17,512 nt of DNA from assembly GCA_047639615.1 (NCBI GenBank), contig JBLIOL010000080.1, positions 1 to 17,512 on the forward strand. Reading direction: 5' to 3'. This document shows positions 12,637 through 17,512 of the stretch, piece by piece (the stretch's first letter is position 1; every line of letters begins with the position of its first letter). The position numbers and the translations under genes are program-made. The DNA is from CAYWNK01 sp047639615 (GTDB taxonomy: Bacteria > Planctomycetota > UBA1135 > GCA-002686595). The notes under the pieces were generated by a model that did not search any database, was not told the origin of the DNA, and saw only the letters and a program-made list of their open reading frames with translations.

Positions 12637-14424
12637 CTACTGGTAGGTGATGCTGATGCCGTTCGTGAAGTTCGAAGTGGCCCCGGGGTTTACATCCCGG
12701 TGCCAGCACTGGAAGTTCCAGGTCTCGCCGGCCATGACCACGTGCCCGAAGGCGGGCGGCTCGGGCACATCGGTGAGGTCCACGCTGATCCCGAATTGGC
12801 CGCCCGTCACCGGCCCCACTTGCGCCGTGAAGCGCGCGATGGAACCCAGCACGCACAGGTTGCCCTGACTACCGCCGGGACCGACCACGAGGCCTTGAGT
12901 CTGGCTGCCGATGAAGTAGGCGAACTGACCCGTGGGCAGGTTCGACGCCAGCAACTGCAGGTTGTTGTCGCTAGCCACGTTGCTTCCGCTGGCGCTGATG
13001 GTGCCGGCGAAACCCGTGGAGTTGGCCGGGCTCGAGCAATACACGCTGCCCAGGTCCCCGCAGGAATCCAAGCGGCCGTCACCATCCGCATCCGTACCAG
13101 ATCCAGAGACGATCTCGCACAGGTCGAGCACGCCGTTCTGGTTGCAATCCATGTTGCCACCGAAGAGGTACGAAGCACCGGAATTGGAGAAGGCCTGGGT
13201 CTCGAAGAAGCGCGCGCCCACGTGAACCAGAGGCTCGGATACGGACACCGCAGTTCCGAACTCATCGTCCAAGAAGGCGTTCGACTGAGTCAGGATGGCG
13301 TCCTCCGTTCCGGTGGCCCAGCCGCTGGCGGGGCGCTGAAAGACGTAGCTAGCACCGAAGCCAGAACCATCGAAGAGGTTGGCCGGCGCGCCCACCACGA
13401 TCGTGTTGCCATCCATGTCCACAGCCCAGCCGAAGTGATCCCCGGCAGCTGCGTTGGAAGCTGTGAGCTTGGCGCTCTCGTGCATGCTGACCCAGCCGCC
13501 CATGGGCTCCAGGAACACGAAGGCGGCGCCGGCCTTGTTGGCCGCACCATCGTCGCCCCATGCGCCGACGACCACAACGCCATCGGCGGTGGCGACGGAC
13601 AGGCCAAAGCGATCGAAGTCCACGGGAGCAGCCACGGTCAACTTGGCGGTCTCCGTCATGTCGGCCCAGCCGCTTTGGGGCTGCTCGAAGAGATAAGCAC
13701 TACCAGCCTGCAGCACCACGTCACTGTCGCGGTCGGCGCCGACCACGATCTGGTCCGCGTGGATAGCGACGGAGATACCGAACTGGTCCTCGAGGTTGGT
13801 ATCGCTAGCGGTGAGCTTGCCGGTCTCGGTCATGTTCACCCAGCCGCCAATGGGGCGCTCGAACACGAAGGCCGTGCCGGAGTTCGTGCCGCCGTCGTCG
13901 TCCAGGTACGCGCCCACGACGATGGTGTCTTGGTCGATATCCGTGGCGTAGCCGAAGTTGTCGTAGCTCTGACCGTCGGAGGCGCTGAGAGTGGCCGTCT
14001 CGTTCATGTCGACCCAGCCGTTGGCCGGCTTCTCGAAGACATAGGCGAGGCCGGGAGCGATCGCTCCGCCGGGCTGGTAGGCGCCGACCACAAGCACGTC
14101 GCCGGAGAGGCTCACGCTCGTTCCGAACTTGTCGCCCGCGGAGCCGGCGGCTGCGGTGAGCTGGCCCAAGAGGCGCCAATCCATGCCGTCCCACTCAAAG
14201 AGGTAGACCATGCCCGTACCGAAGTCCTCCTCCGGCGCCCCCACCGCGGCGAGGTAGCCGTCGATGGCGACGCTGCGGCCGAACTGATCGCCGGCAAAGG
14301 CGTCGTAGGCATCCAAGGGCGCCAATTCGGTGGACGGGCACTGCGCGCTGGCACTGGAGGAGGTGGATAGAACGGCGAGCAAGCCGAGCGAGATGCAGGT
14401 GCTGTTACGAAGTGTGAAGGTCAT
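12637..14424 (-). CDS. Secreted FG-GAP repeat protein with dockerin-like loop and shared C-terminal domain
   Basis: The 595-residue product has a signal peptide (MTFTLRNSTCISLGLLAVLS, cut near ASA-Q28) and seven FG-GAP blades of the pattern 'FG.SV....D...VGA'. Blade starts are GDQFGRSVAI (45-54), GDKFGTSVSL (97-106), YDNFGYATDI (154-163), EDQFGISVAI (212-221), FDRFGLSVAT (270-279), GDHFGWAVDM (328-337) and DDEFGTAVSV (386-395). They are separated by 'AYVFERP..GW..M.ETAKL' linkers, as in outer-surface planctomycete proteins. Residues 426-456 hold DCNQNGVLDLCE and DADGDGRLDSC, a Cys-flanked calcium-loop pair like dockerin or thrombospondin type 3 repeats. Residues 460-595 (YCSSPANSTG ... GNLCVLGSIARF ... 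ETWNFQCWHRDV) match the C-terminus of the protein at 9722-11365. It probably acts at the cell surface in binding or adhesion. No enzymatic motif is present. Confidence 0.9.
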   Translation of the reverse strand: MTFTLRNSTCISLGLLAVLSTSSSASAQCPSTELAPLDAYDAFAGDQFGRSVAIDGYLAAVGAPEEDFGTGMVYLFEWDGMDWRLLGQLTAAAGSAGDKFGTSVSLSGDVLVVGAYQPGGAIAPGLAYVFEKPANGWVDMNETATLSASDGQSYDNFGYATDIDQDTIVVGAYLDDDGGTNSGTAFVFERPIGGWVNMTETGKLTASDTNLEDQFGISVAIHADQIVVGADRDSDVVLQAGSAYLFEQPQSGWADMTETAKLTVAAPVDFDRFGLSVATADGVVVVGAWGDDGAANKAGAAFVFLEPMGGWVSMHESAKLTASNAAAGDHFGWAVDMDGNTIVVGAPANLFDGSGFGASYVFQRPASGWATGTEDAILTQSNAFLDDEFGTAVSVSEPLVHVGARFFETQAFSNSGASYLFGGNMDCNQNGVLDLCEIVSGSGTDADGDGRLDSCGDLGSVYCSSPANSTGFAGTISASGSNVASDNNLQLLASNLPTGQFAYFIGSQTQGLVVGPGGSQGNLCVLGSIARFTAQVGPVTGGQFGISVDLTDVPEPPAFGHVVMAGETWNFQCWHRDVNPGATSNFTNGISITYQ

Positions 14425-14536
14425 GCGTTGGTGACGGCGCTATTGAGAGAGCGCGCCATGAGGGGGCTGATACGGACGATGGTCGCTGGGCCCAGGGCCC
14501 ATTCCGATGCCCCATTAGGCCCATGAGCGGTTCCAC

Positions 14537-14570
14537 ATGTCAGACATTGCGTAATATATTACATATAAAC
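14537..14570 (+). promoter_or_regulatory. AT-rich promoter with two palindromes
   Basis: In otherwise GC-rich DNA this short AT-rich patch holds the odd palindrome ATGTCAGACAT (14537-14547) and the perfect 12-bp palindrome GTAATATATTAC (14551-14562), directly followed by TATAAA (14564-14569), a plausible -10 box for the GTG-initiated gene 64 bases downstream. The reverse strand offers similar AT-rich boxes for the divergent FG-GAP gene. Further upstream TGGGCCCAGGGCCCA (14487-14501) is another odd palindrome. Because the downstream protein has a helix-turn-helix, autoregulation is conceivable. Confidence 0.42.
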
Positions 14571-14632
14571 ACAATCGAATCATGCTAGCTTCGGGCCCTA
14601 GAGAGCGCCCTCCACCGCCGTAAACCCAACGC

Positions 14633-15871
14633 GTGCCCAAGTTAACGTCACCCCAATCCGCCCACGGCGGATCCAGCCCCCCGATCCTCGAGCAAGCCCG
14701 CGCCGTGGGCCTGGACCTCAACCGGCGGCTGCAGGCAGTCCTTCGCGACCTGCCCAATCGGCCCAGCCGACCCTCGCTGCTCGCGCGCGAGTTGGACCTC
14801 AACCGGGCGACCGCCAGCAAGTTGCTCGGCGCAACCGCCAAGCGCGACCCACTCGCTCTCTTGCACGGCATCCCCGGACCCGAGCCCCTGCGCAGCATGC
14901 TGCACACGGCCCTCGCCAAGGGCGTCGACCAAGCGCTAGTCCAATCCGCCCTGCAGGCCGTCGAGCGCTTCGACCACCTGATCCGCAACGTAGCCGGCAC
15001 GCGCAGCACCCTGGACGCGGCCATCTCCTCCGCCCTACCGAGCCTGCGCGAGAAGTTCGAGCTCTCCAGCAAGTACTCGATCTTCAAGGGCATGAGCCAG
15101 CTCAAGGGTGTGCAAGCCGACACCTGGCTGGGTGCTGCGCTGGTCACACCCTCCAGCAAGGATCCCGAGCGTCACGACCTGCTCTGGCTCACGGGCGCCT
15201 TCGGCATTCAACGCCTGCGCCCGGAGGTGACCATCTCCTTTAGCTACCGCTACCTCTCCGGCGAAGAGCCCACTCCCGAGAACACCGTGCTCTCCGCAGA
15301 CAGCTTCTCGTCCATCCCCATGAACCAGTTCTGCGAGAATCAGCCCGCGAAGGTCCTCACCCATCGCGCCGGGGAGCACATCCACTACACCCTGCCCGCC
15401 GACAGGCTCGGTCGCCTTTCCCACCGGGACATGCTGGTGGTCGATGATCACGAAGCCGCCATGTCCCGTAACGCGCGCCCCGAGCCCCGCTGCCAGAGCT
15501 CGCTCTTCGTAGAGCCCGCCTTCCCCGTCAACCAGCTGATCTTCGACCTGCTGATGCACAAGGACGCTTTCCCCGGCGCTGATCCCGAGCTGGTCATCTA
15601 CGACACAGGTACGCGCGGCATCGCCAACGTCAACGACGAGACGCGCGACATCGACCGCATCGCCATGGAGGAAGAAATCGAGTCCCTAGGTAGCGGCCTA
15701 AGCTCCTTTCACTGCGAGGAAGTCCCGCGCTACACGGAGATGCTCGCCCACCTCGCCAAGCAAAAGGCCTGGGACCTCGCCGACTACCGCGGCTACCGCG
15801 TACGCATCCAATACCCGGTCTACGGCTGGCAGACCTCCATGGCTTTCGAGCCGCCCAAGCGCGATATCTAG
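14633..15871 (+). CDS. Helix-turn-helix-containing protein of unknown family
   Basis: I do not recognise the family of this 412-residue product. Residues 46-66 (RPSLLARELDLNRATASKLL) have the layout of a helix-turn-helix with short turn. A helical segment follows (70-140), then a mixed alpha/beta region to the end (FELSSKYSIFKGMSQLKGVQ, ADTWLGAALVTPS, VTISFSYRYLSGEEPTPEN, VEPAFPVNQLIFDLLMHKDA, YPVYGWQTSMAFEPPKRDI). There is no signal peptide, membrane segment or enzymatic motif. That make-up suggests a cytoplasmic regulator with a large sensing domain, but the function is unproven. The frame opens with GTG at 14633; there is no Shine-Dalgarno and no in-frame ATG before the helix-turn-helix. 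An AT-rich palindromic promoter lies just upstream. It is divergent from the FG-GAP gene. Confidence 0.76.
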   Translation: MPKLTSPQSAHGGSSPPILEQARAVGLDLNRRLQAVLRDLPNRPSRPSLLARELDLNRATASKLLGATAKRDPLALLHGIPGPEPLRSMLHTALAKGVDQALVQSALQAVERFDHLIRNVAGTRSTLDAAISSALPSLREKFELSSKYSIFKGMSQLKGVQADTWLGAALVTPSSKDPERHDLLWLTGAFGIQRLRPEVTISFSYRYLSGEEPTPENTVLSADSFSSIPMNQFCENQPAKVLTHRAGEHIHYTLPADRLGRLSHRDMLVVDDHEAAMSRNARPEPRCQSSLFVEPAFPVNQLIFDLLMHKDAFPGADPELVIYDTGTRGIANVNDETRDIDRIAMEEEIESLGSGLSSFHCEEVPRYTEMLAHLAKQKAWDLADYRGYRVRIQYPVYGWQTSMAFEPPKRDI

Positions 15872-16002
15872 AGTAGACGCGCAGCTTGCGGGGTGCAGGC
15901 GCAAGTGCCCTTGCTCGATCGCGGAGCATCGTGGAGGATTGGACGCCCAGCCCACCTGCGCTGCAGGATCCCTCCCCCCAAGACCAACGGACTTCGCATT
16001 CC

Positions 16003-17512
16003 ATGTGGCACGTACGAACCTCGCTCCGGATCAAGTCCCTGCCTAGCCGCCTGCGGCGCTTGGCCCTCATTGCACTGCTCGGCCTACTCGGGTTCAGCCC
16101 CACGGCCGTCGCCCAGGAGGACAACAAGACCCTGCGCGTCTTCATCTTCGCGGGCCAGTCGAACATGGTGGGTTCGGACTCCAAGGTCGCCGACATCCAG
16201 CGCTTCCCGCCCTTCCACGGGTTGGAGGAGCCCCAAGACAAGGTGCGCTTCACCTACTGCATCGGTCGTGAGAACAAGCTGCGTTCCGAGGGTTGGGTGC
16301 CGCTCGCAGCCGTGAACAACGTGGTCGGCCCCGAGCTCAGCTTTGCGCGCACGGTCTCGCAAAACATCAAGGCCCCCATCGCCATCATCAAGGTCGCAGC
16401 GGGCGGCACGCACCTCGGGGGTGACTGGAACCCCGATGAGCCCATCGGCTTCGAGATGTATCCCTTGGCCCTGGAGGTAGTGCGCACAGCACTAGCCGAT
16501 CTGGACAAGCGCAAGGTCGACTACCGCATCGAAGGCTTCATGTGGCACCAGGGCGAGAACGACATGTTCGACGAAGGCTACCGCGAGGCCTACGGCAAGA
16601 ACCTGGCCAACCTGCTCGCTAGCTGGCGTCGCGACCTCAAGGTGCCCGAGCTACCGTTCTACATCGGCGAGCTTTGCACCAAGACCATCTGGGGCATGGA
16701 CCTGCGCCCGCGCATGCACGAGATCAGCGTGGGCCAGAAGCAGGTCACCAGCGCCGATCTGCACGCGGACTACGTGCCCACCTCCCACGTGGGCGTAGAG
16801 ATCGGCGGCGGCGTGGGCCTGCACTACCACTACGGCACCCTCGGCCAACTGGAGCACGGGGTCAACTACGCCGATGCCTACCTAGAGCGCATCGGTAAGG
16901 CGCGACCCGCGCGAGAGTCGCTCAAGAAGTGGCCCTACCGCAAGCGCGAACCCATCAAGCTCTTCGTGCTCGCGGGCCACCGCAACATGGAGGGCGAACG
17001 CGCCTTCGTCCAGGAGCTAAAGAGCCTGGGCCGCAGCGCATCCTTGCTAAAGGACAACACGAGCGTCGCCTACCGCTACAGCATCGGCGGCGGCTACCTC
17101 GCCTCGGCTGACTGGGAAGCCCTCGGCCCCGCCGGCTACTACGACACCTTCGGACCGGAGCTCAGTTTCGCCGCCAAACTGCAGCGCAAGCACGAGGGCG
17201 CCATAGCCCTGGCCAAGTTCACCCACAGCGGCTCGCAGGTCATCGACTGGACACCCGAGGGCAGCGTCGCCGTCACTCGCAACCTCTACCCGAGCTTCAT
17301 CGAGTTTGTGCAAAGCTCCATCGCCCAGCTCGAGGAGCGTGGCCACAAGGTCGAGCTCGCCGGCATCTTCTACCACCTAGGCGAGAACGACATGTCCTGG
17401 GGGCAGTTCCGCCAAAAGGCCGCCGAACGCCTGCAGACTCTGGTAAACCAGAGCCGCACGGATCTGGGGCTCCCGGAGCTACGCTGGTTCGTCAGTCAAC
17501 AACCGCCGACAG
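16003..17512 (+). CDS. Secreted two-domain sialate O-acetylesterase-like (SASA/DUF303) protein, 3' end beyond window
   Basis: The frame is open from ATG 16003 to the window end (503 codons, no stop), so the gene is partial. A signal peptide covers residues 1-37 (core LALIALLGLLGFSPTAVA). The first SGNH-hydrolase domain (about 44-296) has the block I nucleophile motif FAGQSNM with S53, WHQGENDM at 181-188, and LHYHYGTLGQLEHG (273-286) as the candidate block V His region, so it is probably an active carbohydrate esterase removing acetyl groups from sugars. A second copy starts near 318. It has LAGHRNM (323-329), with Arg327 in place of the nucleophile Ser, and YHLGENDM (457-464) in place of WHQGENDM, so this copy looks catalytically dead and may bind substrate or help dimerise. 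There is no Shine-Dalgarno. The 15872-16002 gap before it shows only a weak CTTGCG/CGCAAG hairpin. Confidence 0.9.
   Translation, partial: MWHVRTSLRIKSLPSRLRRLALIALLGLLGFSPTAVAQEDNKTLRVFIFAGQSNMVGSDSKVADIQRFPPFHGLEEPQDKVRFTYCIGRENKLRSEGWVPLAAVNNVVGPELSFARTVSQNIKAPIAIIKVAAGGTHLGGDWNPDEPIGFEMYPLALEVVRTALADLDKRKVDYRIEGFMWHQGENDMFDEGYREAYGKNLANLLASWRRDLKVPELPFYIGELCTKTIWGMDLRPRMHEISVGQKQVTSADLHADYVPTSHVGVEIGGGVGLHYHYGTLGQLEHGVNYADAYLERIGKARPARESLKKWPYRKREPIKLFVLAGHRNMEGERAFVQELKSLGRSASLLKDNTSVAYRYSIGGGYLASADWEALGPAGYYDTFGPELSFAAKLQRKHEGAIALAKFTHSGSQVIDWTPEGSVAVTRNLYPSFIEFVQSSIAQLEERGHKVELAGIFYHLGENDMSWGQFRQKAAERLQTLVNQSRTDLGLPELRWFVSQQPPT

Noticed and set aside
12700..14370. A 556-codon plus-strand open frame
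   Set aside because: It is exactly antisense to the FG-GAP gene, whose signal peptide, seven blades and C-terminal domain are convincing. The frame stays open because of high third-position GC, and its His/Val/Ala-rich product has no motif.
15885..15905. CTTGCG/CGCAAG hairpin after the HTH gene as a terminator
   Set aside because: Only six pairs with a nine-base loop and no U-run; too weak to list as a feature.
1..17512. tRNA, rRNA, riboswitch or defence island
   Set aside because: I saw no tRNA cloverleaf ending, conserved rRNA stretch, known riboswitch core, restriction, toxin-antitoxin, retron or phage gene. Hairpins present are short and gene-linked.

Overview
The window is high-GC bacterial DNA with sparse, mostly single-gene transcription units. 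Many products carry a Sec signal peptide ending in Ala-Gln or similar. Shine-Dalgarno sites are often weak or absent, and two large secreted FG-GAP proteins share a C-terminal domain. Together with a Cys-rich 'DCNQNG...DADGDG' loop, this resembles marine Planctomycetota of the Saltatorellus/Engelhardtia kind. That assignment is from memory of protein style, not from a search.

Layout. (1) 194-736: a bifunctional-nuclease (DUF151) protein. It is followed by about 530 non-coding bases with a short tandem repeat (785-853) and a diverged inverted repeat with arms of about 100 bp (849-950 and 1118-1217). (2) 1266-3351, minus strand: a secreted M28 metallopeptidase, then an intercistronic hairpin, an unlisted 35-residue membrane peptide with a perfect Shine-Dalgarno, and a strong terminator hairpin. 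(3) 3575-6253, plus strand: a GT39-like membrane glycosyltransferase followed 30 bases later by a class I methyltransferase, probably one glycan or lipid-glycan unit. (4) 6417-9662: a stress or detoxification-type cluster. An MDR quinone oxidoreductase-like gene overlaps its TetR regulator and is preceded by a near-perfect 34-bp palindrome. Next come an exported VOC/glyoxalase-fold protein and a divergent AraC regulator with a GyrI-like ligand domain. (5) 9722-14424: two secreted FG-GAP proteins on opposite strands. Between them lie two short convergent, overlapping genes that both look 3'-truncated, as if fused tail to tail by a deletion. (6) 14633-17512: an HTH-containing protein of unknown family behind an AT-rich promoter with palindromes, and a secreted two-domain sialate O-acetylesterase-like protein cut by the window end.

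No rRNA, tRNA, CRISPR array, intact insertion sequence or recognisable defence system is visible. The most notable signals are regulatory and structural: the tandem TetR operator, a 12-bp hairpin that hides a ribosome-binding site, the tail-to-tail gene fragments, the inverted repeat, the hidden 35-residue peptide, and an esterase whose second domain has lost its catalytic serine.
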